Source of the DNA: an uncultured Pirellulaceae bacterium
GTDB taxonomy: Bacteria; Planctomycetota; Planctomycetia; Pirellulales; Pirellulaceae
Length of the DNA: 33,331 nucleotides
Reading direction: 5' to 3'
NCBI GenBank assembly: GCA_937928555.1
Contig: CALFWR010000165.1
Coordinates: forward strand, 1-33,331
In this document: positions 7,563 to 15,977 of the stretch, piece after piece
How the letters are laid out: the number at the start of each line of letters is the position of its first letter
Numbering within the stretch: position 1 is the stretch's first letter
Position numbers and translations under genes: made by a program
Notes under the pieces: generated by a model
Told to the model about the DNA's origin: nothing
Seen by the model: only the letters and a program-made list of their open reading frames with translations
The model's database searches: none

Positions 7563-9401
7563 ATGAAGCGGTTATCAACATTGCGATCCCGAACAGGAGC
7601 TGCTGCATCGCTCCTAGTTGCCCTTGTGGCAGTTGCAGGATTGCTGGGTGCGTTGGTTTGGTACTACGTTTCCAACTCGGAAGTCAAAGCCAGCATCGAC
7701 CCCATCACAACGACGGTCCAGCAAGGTGACTTTGTCGCCAAAGTACTTGACCAGGGAGAAGTCCAAAGCAGCGAGAATGTCGAGATCCGCTGTGAAGTTC
7801 GAGCACGCAACGGACAGTTGACCGTTATCAGCCTGGTGCCCGAAGGCACCCTGGTCAATGAAGGTGATTTCCTGGTTCGCCTGGATTCGACGGCTTTCGA
7901 AAAAGAACGAGAGACTCAGCGGATCGCCGTTGCCAATGCGAAAGCCGCCGTGATCGGGGCTGAAGCAACACTCAAGACCGCTGAAAAGACAAAAGACGAG
8001 TATCTGACAGGGACATTCAAAGCACTGGAACTGGAGATCAACAACCAGATCATCGATGCCGAGGGTCTGATCGAGACATCAAAGTCAGAGCTTGCTCAGG
8101 CGAAAGCGATCCTTGATCACAGCCGCGCCCTGCACTCCAAGGGTTTCATCACGCAACGCCAAATGGATGCCGATGAGTTTGCAGTCAAGCGTTCGGCTCT
8201 GGCGGTGACGCGAAATGAAAATCTGAAAAAGCTTTCGATCAATCAACTGAAGGTCCTGCGGGAACTGACGTTGGCCAAAGAAACCGTGCAACTGGAAAGC
8301 AACATCGAGTCGGCCCGGGTGAAACTGGAAAGCGAAAGAGACGCCCTTCGCGTTCAGGAAAACCAAATGGAAGAAATCCTTTCGATGATCGAACGATGCG
8401 ATGTCATTGTTCCCGAAGGTGTCTCTGGCCAGGTCGTGTACGCCCGCCAGTCGCGCGGCCGCGGCGAAGAATGGGTGCTCGAAGAAGGTGCCAATGTTCG
8501 CGAATCACAGGTGCTGATCCGGCTTCCCAATGCTGACAAAATGGAAGTCAAAACGTTGATCAATGAACAGAACATCACCCAGATCGATGTGGGCATGCCA
8601 GCGTCCATCAAAGTCGATGCCTTGTCCGACAACACGCTGCAGGGAGTCGTCACCAAGGTCAACCAGTATGCGGAATCGAGTGGCTGGGGCTCGTCTTCGG
8701 TGCGGAAGTATGCCGTCAACGTGCAGATCTTTGATCCACCTTCAACGCTCAAGCCGGGCATGAATGCATCGGTCTCGATTCAATCCAACTATGTCTCCGA
8801 CGCGACCATGGTGCCGATCCAGACCGTGTACGGCGTTCAGGATCGTCAGTTTTGTCTGCTCAAAAATGGTGACTCATTTGAAACACGAGAAGTAAAAGTC
8901 GGCGGCAACAACACTCAGATGGCACTGATTGAAGAAGGCCTGACCGAAGGAGAAGAACTGGTGATGAATCCCGGGGCTTACAAGGAAATGATGGACCTGC
9001 CAGAAGTCAATCTGGATCCGAAAATTGAGATGCCCGCCGACAAACAGATGGAAGCTAAGAAGATGGCCAAATCTGCCCAACAAGCCAAAAAGACGGAGGT
9101 CGCTGGAACCGGCGGTCGTCCAGATTCTGGCGGAGGTCGTCCCAAAGGCGGCAGTGGAAGTGCAGGCGGCGGTGGCGGCATGCCTTCTGCTGAATCGATT
9201 GCTGACCGCGTCATGCAGCGCAGCGACACCAACAGCGATGGAAAACTGGACGCTGGCGAAATTGCGAACCTTGATGGTCGGTCCAAGAGTTGGGCTGGCA
9301 CCGCTGACGAGGACGGCGATGGCAGCATCTCCAAAGCGGAAGTCGTGATGGCGATGAAGAAGGTCATGAAAAGTCGGGGCGGCGGCGGTCGCGGTCGCTA
9401 A
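7563..9401 (+). CDS. MacA/HlyD-type periplasmic adaptor with two C-terminal EF-hands
   Basis: Membrane-fusion adaptor of an ABC export system, 612 residues. A signal anchor (about residues 14-38, ASLLVALVAVAGLLGALVWYY) is followed by a lipoyl/barrel-sandwich half-motif (GEVQSSENVEIRCEV), a long coiled-coil hairpin (about 100-280), the second half-motif (SGQVVYA) and a beta-barrel (VKVDALSDNTLQGVVTKVN). After about 500 there is a K/A then G-rich linker, and then two canonical EF-hand loops: DTNSDGKLDAGE (from D555) and DEDGDGSISKAE (from D582), and a GGGRGR tail. EF-hands are unusual in this family. The start at ATG 7563 with GAGG upstream is preferred to GTG 7533. The ATPase and permease genes follow. 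Confidence 0.9.
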   Translation: MKRLSTLRSRTGAAASLLVALVAVAGLLGALVWYYVSNSEVKASIDPITTTVQQGDFVAKVLDQGEVQSSENVEIRCEVRARNGQLTVISLVPEGTLVNEGDFLVRLDSTAFEKERETQRIAVANAKAAVIGAEATLKTAEKTKDEYLTGTFKALELEINNQIIDAEGLIETSKSELAQAKAILDHSRALHSKGFITQRQMDADEFAVKRSALAVTRNENLKKLSINQLKVLRELTLAKETVQLESNIESARVKLESERDALRVQENQMEEILSMIERCDVIVPEGVSGQVVYARQSRGRGEEWVLEEGANVRESQVLIRLPNADKMEVKTLINEQNITQIDVGMPASIKVDALSDNTLQGVVTKVNQYAESSGWGSSSVRKYAVNVQIFDPPSTLKPGMNASVSIQSNYVSDATMVPIQTVYGVQDRQFCLLKNGDSFETREVKVGGNNTQMALIEEGLTEGEELVMNPGAYKEMMDLPEVNLDPKIEMPADKQMEAKKMAKSAQQAKKTEVAGTGGRPDSGGGRPKGGSGSAGGGGGMPSAESIADRVMQRSDTNSDGKLDAGEIANLDGRSKSWAGTADEDGDGSISKAEVVMAMKKVMKSRGGGGRGR

Positions 9402-9488
9402 CGAAAGTAACGCGAAATGAAAGCAGCTTTGAAACGAGCGCTCGCCACCATGGGGCGAAGGCCCGGCGATTGACTTCTGGAACCAACA

Positions 9489-10268
9489 TTGGCTACTGAT
9501 TCGACAACGAAACTTGCCGCGAGCATTCGCGACTTTACCAAGCACTACGTTCTCAAAAGCGAGACAGTCAAGGCCCTGCGCGGAGTGTCCTTTGACATTC
9601 CCGAAGGCGACTACGTGGCGATCATGGGCCCGTCGGGATCGGGCAAGAGCACGCTGCTGAATTTGCTCGGATGCTTGGACCGTCCGACCGGTGGTTCTTT
9701 TATCCTTGGCGGGGACGACGTGGCCCAAATGTCAGACGATGAACTGTCCGGAATTAGGGCTTCGAGGATCGGGTTTGTCTTTCAGTCATACAATCTGATT
9801 CCGCAGTTGACGGTCGTGGAAAACATCGAAGTGCCGCTGTACTACATGGGGCGGCTGAATCGCGAGTCGCGAAAGCGAAGCATCGCCCTGGCTCACATGG
9901 TGGGTTTGGGAGAACGCCTCGATCACCGACCAACGCAGCTTTCCGGCGGTCAGCAGCAGCGTGTTGCCATTGCCCGCTCGCTGGTCAACGATCCGTACTT
10001 CATTCTTGCCGACGAAGCCACCGGTAACCTAGACACCGCCACGACCGAAGAGATCCTCGCGATCTTTCAGCGGCTAAACGACGAAGGCCGCACGATCATC
10101 ATGGTGACCCACGAAGACGAAGTTGCCGAATATGCAAAACGGATCATTCGTTTGCGGGATGGCGAAGTTCAGTTGGACGAACCGATCGCCAATCGGCAGA
10201 CGTTTTCCGCCGAACAGATCGCAACGATTTCCCGTGATGCGGAAATCAAGGACGAGGAGGACAACTAA
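9489..10268 (+). CDS. MacB-type ABC transporter ATP-binding protein
   Basis: Cytoplasmic ATPase of the export system, 259 residues, LolD/MacB class. Walker [10 protein letters not shown] (G47-T55), Q-loop [11 protein letters not shown], signature LSGGQQQR, Walker B plus D-loop [11 protein letters not shown] and the switch histidine in MVTHEDE are all intact. The start is a TTG at 9489: an in-frame TGA at 9471-9473 excludes longer forms, and the next ATG falls in Walker A. The gene lies 87 bases after the adaptor and touches the permease gene (TAA followed directly by GTG), so the three form one operon. Substrate is unknown; relatives export peptides, lipoproteins or macrolides. Confidence 0.94.
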   Translation: MATDSTTKLAASIRDFTKHYVLKSETVKALRGVSFDIPEGDYVAIMGPSGSGKSTLLNLLGCLDRPTGGSFILGGDDVAQMSDDELSGIRASRIGFVFQSYNLIPQLTVVENIEVPLYYMGRLNRESRKRSIALAHMVGLGERLDHRPTQLSGGQQQRVAIARSLVNDPYFILADEATGNLDTATTEEILAIFQRLNDEGRTIIMVTHEDEVAEYAKRIIRLRDGEVQLDEPIANRQTFSAEQIATISRDAEIKDEEDN

Positions 10269-11609
10269 GTGCTTTCTCTTCGCACGTGGATTTTGGGCGT
10301 CAAAAGCCTGTTGCTGCACCCAATGCGTTCGGCGCTGACGATTTTGGGAATCTTCATCGGCGTCGCGAGCGTCATCTGGTTGCTGGCCATTGGCGAAGGC
10401 ATCAGCCAGCAGGCGCAGAAACAGATTGAAGACCTAGGCGCCGAGAACATTATCATTCGCTCGATCAAGCCGCCCGATACGTCCAGTGGAAGCGTCACCC
10501 AGATCGAAGCCTTTGGGGTTCGTCGGGCCGAGATGCGCACGATTCAAAACACGATCCCCACGATCAGCGGTGTTGTTCCAGTTCGTGAACTCAAGCAGAA
10601 ATTCATTTATGCGGGCAACCAGAACGCGACACCCGTCGACGGACGCCTGGTGGGCTGTAGCCCCGAGTACGCCGACGTGACGCAATTGAAAGTAGCGCGT
10701 GGGCATTTCATTACTTCCCGCGAAGTCGATACCAAAGAGTCAGTTTGCGTGATCGCCGGCGTTTTGGCCCAGAAGCTGTTCCCGTCGGAGGATCCACTCA
10801 ACAAGGCCATTCTTTTGCCGGAAAAGTCGGAGTACTTCAAAGTCGTCGGCGTGCTGGAGCCTCGCAATGCAACCGCCGCGATCGGCGGTTCGCTTTCGGC
10901 TCAGGACTTTTCACTGGACCTGTACATTCCAATCACGACGATGCGGGCCAAGATGACCGATATCGAGCGGAAGCGGACGTCGGGCGGAATCCAGATGAGC
11001 GAGTTCGAGCTTTCTCAGGTCACCATCGTTGTCGACGATCCGGAGAACGTGCCGAGGACCGCAAAACTTGTCGAAGCCACACTGATGGCCAAGGACGAAC
11101 GGCGTCAGGACATTTCGGTAATCGTTCCCTACGAACTGCTGGAGCAGGCGAAAACCACGCGGCTGATGTTCATGATGTTCATGGGGTTGATCGCGGCGAT
11201 TTCGCTGATCGTGGGTGGCATCGGAATCATGAACATCATGTTGGCAACGGTGACCGAACGGACCCGCGAGATCGGGATTCGCAGGGCTCTTGGTGGTAAG
11301 CGCAGCGACATCACCAACCAGTTTCTTGTCGAAACGATTTCGCTTTCGGTTGTCGGGGGGCTGTGCGGGATTTTGATCGGTTTGCTGTGCCCGGTTTCCA
11401 TTGAAATCGCAAGGAACATTTTCCGGGAAGTCCGACCGGATCTTTATGCGGGCCTTCCAGAAGCGGCGAAAGTCATGACGCCGCAGATCGTTCCCATGTC
11501 GATTCCATTGGCGTTTTCGATTTCGGTGATCGTCGGCGTATTGTTCGGGCTTTATCCGGCGATGCGAGCGGCGAAGATGGATCCCATCGAAGCTCTCCGC
11601 CACGAGTAG
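10269..11609 (+). CDS. MacB/FtsX-type ABC transporter permease
   Basis: Inner-membrane permease of 446 residues. The order is that of the MacB family: TM1 (about 17-40, MRSALTILGIFIGVASVIWLL), a large periplasmic MacB_PCD domain (about 45-280), then three C-terminal FtsX-type TM segments, the first containing MGLIAAISLIVGGIGIMNIM, then the family motif TERTREIGIRRALG and a last helix before GLYPAMRAAKMDPIEALRHE. The start is GTG at 10269, directly after the TAA of the ATPase gene, with GAGGAG inside the end of that gene. It completes an adaptor-ATPase-permease set; no outer-membrane factor is in the window. Confidence 0.94.
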   Translation: MLSLRTWILGVKSLLLHPMRSALTILGIFIGVASVIWLLAIGEGISQQAQKQIEDLGAENIIIRSIKPPDTSSGSVTQIEAFGVRRAEMRTIQNTIPTISGVVPVRELKQKFIYAGNQNATPVDGRLVGCSPEYADVTQLKVARGHFITSREVDTKESVCVIAGVLAQKLFPSEDPLNKAILLPEKSEYFKVVGVLEPRNATAAIGGSLSAQDFSLDLYIPITTMRAKMTDIERKRTSGGIQMSEFELSQVTIVVDDPENVPRTAKLVEATLMAKDERRQDISVIVPYELLEQAKTTRLMFMMFMGLIAAISLIVGGIGIMNIMLATVTERTREIGIRRALGGKRSDITNQFLVETISLSVVGGLCGILIGLLCPVSIEIARNIFREVRPDLYAGLPEAAKVMTPQIVPMSIPLAFSISVIVGVLFGLYPAMRAAKMDPIEALRHE

Positions 11610-11691
11610 ACTCTCCGCTGGCCATCGAAACCGGCCGCTGTGCTGGTTGATCTTTCGTGGCACATTGTTCTGATCTTTTTTTAAGTCACCG

Positions 11692-12654
11692 ATGAACTAT
11701 TTTTCCATTCTCGCTCAGACCGTTCCTGTCTTCCTAGTGATGGGCGTGGGGTTGGTGTGTCAGCGATTGGGCTTGATCGACGATCAGCTGGAGAAAGGGA
11801 TCATGCGATTGGTGCTCAATGTGCTGTATCCGTGTTTCATTCTGTGGAAAGTTCCCGGAAACCCTGCCCTGCAGAGCTCCGGGGTGGTTTTCGCGGCGAT
11901 TGGTGTCGGGTTTGGCCTGACGTTGGCCGGGTTCGGTATCTGCTACGTTGCCGGCAAACTGTTGGGGCTGAATCCAAAGACGGGTTTGGCGACGTTTGCC
12001 GTTGCGGTCGGTTTGCAAAACTATGGCTTCATTCCGATCCCGCTGATTGAAGGTATTTTTCCCAAAGAAGTCGCCGACCCACTGTTGGGAGTGCTGTTCG
12101 TTCACAACCTTGGACTTGAAACTGCGCTCTGGACCTGCGGCGTGATGTTGATTTCAGGTAGCAGCGAAGGAGCCTGGAAAAAGCTGATCAACGGACCCGT
12201 GATCGCGATTCTACTGGGGCTGACCCTGAACTTTACCGGGCTATATCAGGTCCTGCCGGAAGTTGGCAACAGTGTCCTCAAGAAGATCGGTGTTTGCGCG
12301 ATACCGGTCAGTTTGATGCTCGTTGGTGCTTCCCTGGGAGCGGTGATATCGGCCGAAGGATTCAAGCCTGATTGGCGGCTGATGTCCGCCGGATGTCTGT
12401 TGCGAATGGGGCTGCTGGCGGCAATTTTCATGATCGTCGCATTGGTGCTTTCGCCGATGCCAAACCTCCAGAGAGTTGTGTTGATTCAAGCCGCCATGCC
12501 GACGGCGGTGTTTCCAGTGGTGGTGGCAAAGTTTTTCGGCGGCAAGCCATCAGTTGCGGTCAACACAGTGCTCGCGACATCGCTGGCAAGCGTTGCGATG
12601 ACACCGGCGATATTGACGCTGGGCTTCTGGTTGTTTGGCGTCGAGTTCCTGTAG
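11692..12654 (+). CDS. AEC-family (auxin efflux carrier-like) transporter
   Basis: Multi-pass inner-membrane carrier, 320 residues, with about ten hydrophobic segments arranged as two halves, as in the bile/arsenite/auxin-carrier fold. Features read by eye are the N-terminal VPVFLVMGVGLVCQRLGLID, the LVLNVLYPCFILWKV segment with the crossover-like proline, LQNYGFIPIPL in the middle, and a second half with AIPVSLMLVGASLG and QAAMPTAVFPVVVAKFFGG. Bacterial members export organic acids or amino acids; the substrate here cannot be assigned. It begins 82 bases after the ABC permease, possibly with its own promoter, and is followed by a tiny membrane ORF and a mobile repeat. Confidence 0.88.
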   Translation: MNYFSILAQTVPVFLVMGVGLVCQRLGLIDDQLEKGIMRLVLNVLYPCFILWKVPGNPALQSSGVVFAAIGVGFGLTLAGFGICYVAGKLLGLNPKTGLATFAVAVGLQNYGFIPIPLIEGIFPKEVADPLLGVLFVHNLGLETALWTCGVMLISGSSEGAWKKLINGPVIAILLGLTLNFTGLYQVLPEVGNSVLKKIGVCAIPVSLMLVGASLGAVISAEGFKPDWRLMSAGCLLRMGLLAAIFMIVALVLSPMPNLQRVVLIQAAMPTAVFPVVVAKFFGGKPSVAVNTVLATSLASVAMTPAILTLGFWLFGVEFL

Positions 12655-12742
12655 TCGCCGTGAGCTGTTCCGCTAGCAGGAGGCGAACCGTTCTGGCGAC
12701 CGCTGCGTACCAAGCGGCCCGCAATTCCGAACGGAGTCAAAC

Positions 12743-12841
12743 ATGTTTGCTATTGAATTTGCCCTGACCGCAGGAGGCCTGTTGGTGTTTGTCTATTCGA
12801 GTGTCGTACTGAGCGATCGGGGCGCGAAGGAACCTGTCTGA
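12743..12841 (+). CDS. Possible 32-residue membrane peptide
   Basis: ATG at 12743 is preceded by CGGAG at a workable distance. The 32 residues form one hydrophobic helix (about 7-23, ALTAGGLLVFVYSSVVL) followed by a charged tail SDRGAKEPV, the layout of small single-pass membrane proteins. It starts 88 bases after the AEC carrier and ends six bases before the target-site duplication of a mobile repeat. No family is recognised, and it may be chance. Confidence 0.4.
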   Translation: MFAIEFALTAGGLLVFVYSSVVLSDRGAKEPV

Positions 12842-12852
12842 AAGTGCTTTAC

Positions 12853-13039
12853 CCCGGATTATTCACGAGGCGTGGGCGTCAGAATCAGTTCCGATAGTGA
12901 TCCGCTGTTCTGATGCGATGAAACGATCCCTATGGTTTTCATCTATCAGATGATTCGCAATTCTTGTTGAAATTCAGCTTTTCCTTTGCTCCCGTTGGCC
13001 AGACGTAGAATCAACGCCCGTCGTCGTGAATAATCCGGG
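12853..13039 (+). mobile_element. MITE-like repeat, copy 1 (core A)
   Basis: A 187-bp element with 16-bp perfect terminal inverted repeats CCCGGATTATTCACGA / TCGTGAATAATCCGGG, extended imperfectly to about 32 bp. It is flanked by a 5-bp duplication TTTAC (12848-12852 and 13040-13044), showing insertion by transposition. It has no transposase. Its core matches copies 3, 4, 5 and 6. It lies just 3' of the small ORF and in front of a convergent gene. Confidence 0.93.
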
Positions 13040-13044
13040 TTTAC

Positions 13045-13411
13045 CACTGGCAGAAGTCTGGCAACGGAATCGTGAAGCTGAATCGCCGACAGGATGGGTT
13101 CGGCGTTGCTCACGTTCAATGACGGCGAGGTAAAGTTCTGTCTGCTGCGTCTGCCAGCGGCTTGGATTTACAATTGCCTTCCAAGTAGCACGCATCTCCG
13201 AGGCGTTAAAACTTGAACCAGAGAGCCTGTGATTTTATTGCCCGCAATCTCCATGCTCTCCCAGTGCTCTTCCTTTGGCAATGTCCGTCGAGCGCAACCC
13301 TCCCAGGCGGTGAGCCGCCGACCTTCCCAAGCGGGAAAGTACTCGAAAAAATCACAGCCTCAGAGAATCGAACGTAACTTGCAACCCTAACTCTTGGCTG
13401 TCTCGCTGCAC
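13045..13411. other. Non-coding stretch between repeat copy 1 and convergent gene
   Basis: No gene is supported. A 10-base inverted pair (CTGTGATTTT near 13226 and AAAATCACAG near 13348) brackets about 130 bases rich in short palindromes. Two minus-strand open frames here (12974-13195 and 13206-13493) have no recognisable protein features; the first runs into the mobile repeat. Confidence 0.5.
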
Positions 13412-14893
13412 TTAGGTAGTCGCGGTGAAAGTTTCGCGGAGTTCGTCGGCAAGCTCGTTGTACCGCGAGTGAAAACTGCGAGCGATGAACCACAGGTAAA
13501 TGTTGATTCCACCGGAGATGCCCAGCAGCATCACCGTCATCAGATAGCCGGGCGTTGCATTCTGGTTTTGGGGGCGTTCGGTTTCCGACTGGGTGTCGCG
13601 TTGTACCTGCTGGACCAGTTTATTCCTTGTAGAATCATTTGCCGAACTTGCGTTGAGCGAGGGACGGCGTCCGTCAAAAGGGGTTGGTTCGGTGTAGAAA
13701 TCCGTCTCCGGTGGCCCCGCAGAATTGTGGAAACGGCGGCGGAGTTCTTCATTGCTGGCGATTCGATTCTCCATCGACGCCATGCGACTTTCCAGCTTTT
13801 GGTTCTGGAGTTTCGCTTCGGCGTTAAGCCGCTTGAGGTGTTCTTTTTCCGGATCAATGACCGGTGGAGGCTGCCATGCCGCGAGGCCCGTGTGTTGCGG
13901 GATGAGCATCGGTTGTGGTTGTGCAACTGGGGCGATCGGATTGGCCGCGTAACGAGGCGGATAAGGTTGTGGTTGCGGTTGTGTGGCCCGCTGTTGTGCA
14001 TTGAGCAAGTCGGCCTGCTGCTGCATTTGCAGCCGCTTCACCGCAAGGTCCTGTTCGAGCCGAGCCAGCCGTTGGTCTTCTTCCCAGTTGCGCCGCCGTC
14101 TTTGTTCGGCAAGGATATCCTGCTCTGTCTGAACGGGCTGTTGCGGAATCGTTCCGCCTGGATGTCTGCCAGCATTGTCCAAAGGCAGGTTCCATCGCGG
14201 GTTTGTGTGTGACGCGGTGCTGACCGGTGGTTGTGTGAACCGTGGCGGAGCCAGTTGTGGGTTGGTGTGGGGTTGAAAGCCGCCGCGTTGCGGACCGTGG
14301 CCCTGATTGGAAATAGGGTGCTGCGTTGAAGCGTGATGTGGGGCGATCGGGTTTTGTGGTTTCGCTGCAGTGCGGATGACGATCTTTTTGACTTTGTCGC
14401 TATAGGCGTCACGAACGTCGTAGTGTAGGTAAGAATTGCTAAGACTGCGGATCTGTTCTTCGCTCAATTCGAAGCGGAGTTCCTTTCCATCGGCCGAGCG
14501 ACTCTGGGAAGAAATCTTGATCGGCTGTTGTCCAAACCGGGGTGTGCTACCTTGACCGATGGTAACTTGATGGACCGAACTGTTGCTTTTAATATGCCAA
14601 TCGATCTGGCCCTCGCGTAGTAATTGGTCACGTATTTCGGTGTTGATCGGGACGTGGACTTTGTTTTGTCCGCGACTGGGAGTCGCAGCCGTGGGCCGCG
14701 AACGGATCTGAATCCCGTCGCTGGTGGTGTGGGCCGCTCCCGAAGTGTTAGGATTGGAGTTGGAATGACCAACAGTTCCCGATCCTGAACGCGATCCCGA
14801 ATTTTGGGTCGTCCTGAATTGATTGGTTGTGGATTGTGCAAAGACCATCCCGGTCAACAATCCAACAAATAGTATTGCCAATGATTCCTTCAC
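13412..14893 (-). CDS. Exported Q-rich coiled-coil protein with C-terminal membrane anchor
   Basis: I do not recognise a family. Starting from GTG 14893 (GGGAG upstream) it has 493 residues: a signal peptide (KESLAILFVGLLTGMVFAQS), an S/N/T-rich segment, a compact region near 75-185 with alternating hydrophobic residues (VHVPINTEIRDQLLREG, FELSEEQIRSLSNSYLHYDV), a proline/glutamine/histidine-rich stretch, a coiled coil (QDILAEQRRRRNWEED to LLNAQQ and again around EKEHLKRLNAEAKLQNQ), and a C-terminal membrane helix (MTVMLLGISGGINIYLWFIA) before a short charged tail. It is probably an envelope protein spanning the periplasm. It is divergent from the GT2 gene and convergent with repeat copy 1. 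Confidence 0.8.
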   Translation of the reverse strand: MKESLAILFVGLLTGMVFAQSTTNQFRTTQNSGSRSGSGTVGHSNSNPNTSGAAHTTSDGIQIRSRPTAATPSRGQNKVHVPINTEIRDQLLREGQIDWHIKSNSSVHQVTIGQGSTPRFGQQPIKISSQSRSADGKELRFELSEEQIRSLSNSYLHYDVRDAYSDKVKKIVIRTAAKPQNPIAPHHASTQHPISNQGHGPQRGGFQPHTNPQLAPPRFTQPPVSTASHTNPRWNLPLDNAGRHPGGTIPQQPVQTEQDILAEQRRRRNWEEDQRLARLEQDLAVKRLQMQQQADLLNAQQRATQPQPQPYPPRYAANPIAPVAQPQPMLIPQHTGLAAWQPPPVIDPEKEHLKRLNAEAKLQNQKLESRMASMENRIASNEELRRRFHNSAGPPETDFYTEPTPFDGRRPSLNASSANDSTRNKLVQQVQRDTQSETERPQNQNATPGYLMTVMLLGISGGINIYLWFIARSFHSRYNELADELRETFTATT

Positions 14894-15009
14894 GGCGTTT
14901 ACTCCCGAGCACACTAATTGCCAGCACGCCAATTTAGCCGCTTATTCGGTATTCGGGAAATAGGGAAATTTGTGCATAACTTGCCAGCATTTTTGAGGTT
15001 GAAAGCTAT

Positions 15010-15963
15010 ATGAGCCGCCAGATCTCGTTTGTCATCCCCGCATTTAACGAAGAAGAGTCAATTGAGACGCTTCATGGCGAGATCGCTTCGGTCTGCCAGA
15101 AAAATGACTATGAATTCGAAGTTATCTTTGTGGATGACGGTTCGAGCGACTCGACCTGGGACAAACTGAAGGGCCTCTCGGAAGCCCACGCCGGCACCCG
15201 GGCGATTCGATTCCGGCGGAACTTTGGCAAGGCAGCGGCACTGCGGGCCGGTACCCAGGAAGCGAAATTCCCCCTGGTGGCGACGCTGGATGCAGACTTG
15301 CAGGATGACCCGTCGGAAGTTCCCCGGCTTGTCGAGGAGTTGGACAAGGGCTTCGATGTGATCAGCGGCTGGAAGAAGGTCCGCAACGATCCGCTGGGCA
15401 AGACGCTGCCATCAAAGGTCTTCAATGCCCTAGTGAGCCATTTGACGGGGGTGCGACTTCAGGACCACAACTGCGGGTTCAAGCTTTATCGCCGCGAAGT
15501 TTTTGATGAAGTGAAACTGTACGGCGAAAGGCATCGATTCGTACCCGTGTTGGCGGCAGCGAAGGGGTTTCGAATTTCTCAGGTGCCGGTCAATCATCGG
15601 GCCCGGCAGTTCGGGAAATCAAAGTACGGTTGGCGCAGACTGCCCAAGGGATTTCTTGATCTGTTGACGGTGAGCTTTTTGACGGGCTTCAACCAGCGGC
15701 CGCAGCATGTGCTTGGATTTGCGGGATTGGTTTCTTTCTTTGCCGGATTTACAGGTATGGTGTGGATGGCAATCTACTGGTTGCTGCGGATGGTTTTCTT
15801 TGCAGACTGGGAGCCACTGCATCGCCGGCCAGTGGTGTTGTACTCCCTTGGCGGTTTGCTGCTGGGTTCGCAGTTGCTCTGTATGGGTTTTCTGGCCGAA
15901 CTGATTGTGGCCCAGAACGCCGAACGAAAAGAGCCTTACTCCATTTCCGAACGGTCAAAGTAG
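15010..15963 (+). CDS. Family 2 glycosyltransferase, DPM1/GtrB-like
   Basis: Membrane-bound GT2 enzyme of 317 residues that probably transfers a sugar from a nucleotide donor to a polyprenyl phosphate. The GT-A domain begins ISFVIPAFNEEESI, has VIFVDDGSSDST (about 38-49) and the metal-binding DAD at D94-D96 in TLDADLQDD, and later NCGFKLYRREVF and RHRFVP with RQFGKSKY, typical of this clade. Two C-terminal helices (about 233-260 and 275-300) anchor it. GAGG lies upstream of the ATG at 15010. The next gene, a large membrane protein, starts 14 bases after its stop, so they probably act together, the first loading a lipid-linked sugar and the second possibly using it. Confidence 0.93.
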   Translation: MSRQISFVIPAFNEEESIETLHGEIASVCQKNDYEFEVIFVDDGSSDSTWDKLKGLSEAHAGTRAIRFRRNFGKAAALRAGTQEAKFPLVATLDADLQDDPSEVPRLVEELDKGFDVISGWKKVRNDPLGKTLPSKVFNALVSHLTGVRLQDHNCGFKLYRREVFDEVKLYGERHRFVPVLAAAKGFRISQVPVNHRARQFGKSKYGWRRLPKGFLDLLTVSFLTGFNQRPQHVLGFAGLVSFFAGFTGMVWMAIYWLLRMVFFADWEPLHRRPVVLYSLGGLLLGSQLLCMGFLAELIVAQNAERKEPYSISERSK

Positions 15964-15977
15964 TAGCAAAGATAGAT

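Noticed and set aside
9417..9473. 18-residue plus-strand frame between adaptor and ATPase genes
   Set aside because: Too short, no feature and no regulatory structure; a leader peptide cannot be supported.
12974..13195. 73-residue minus-strand frame running into repeat copy 1
   Set aside because: Composition is not protein-like and its end is repeat DNA; removing the repeat extends it but gives no domain.
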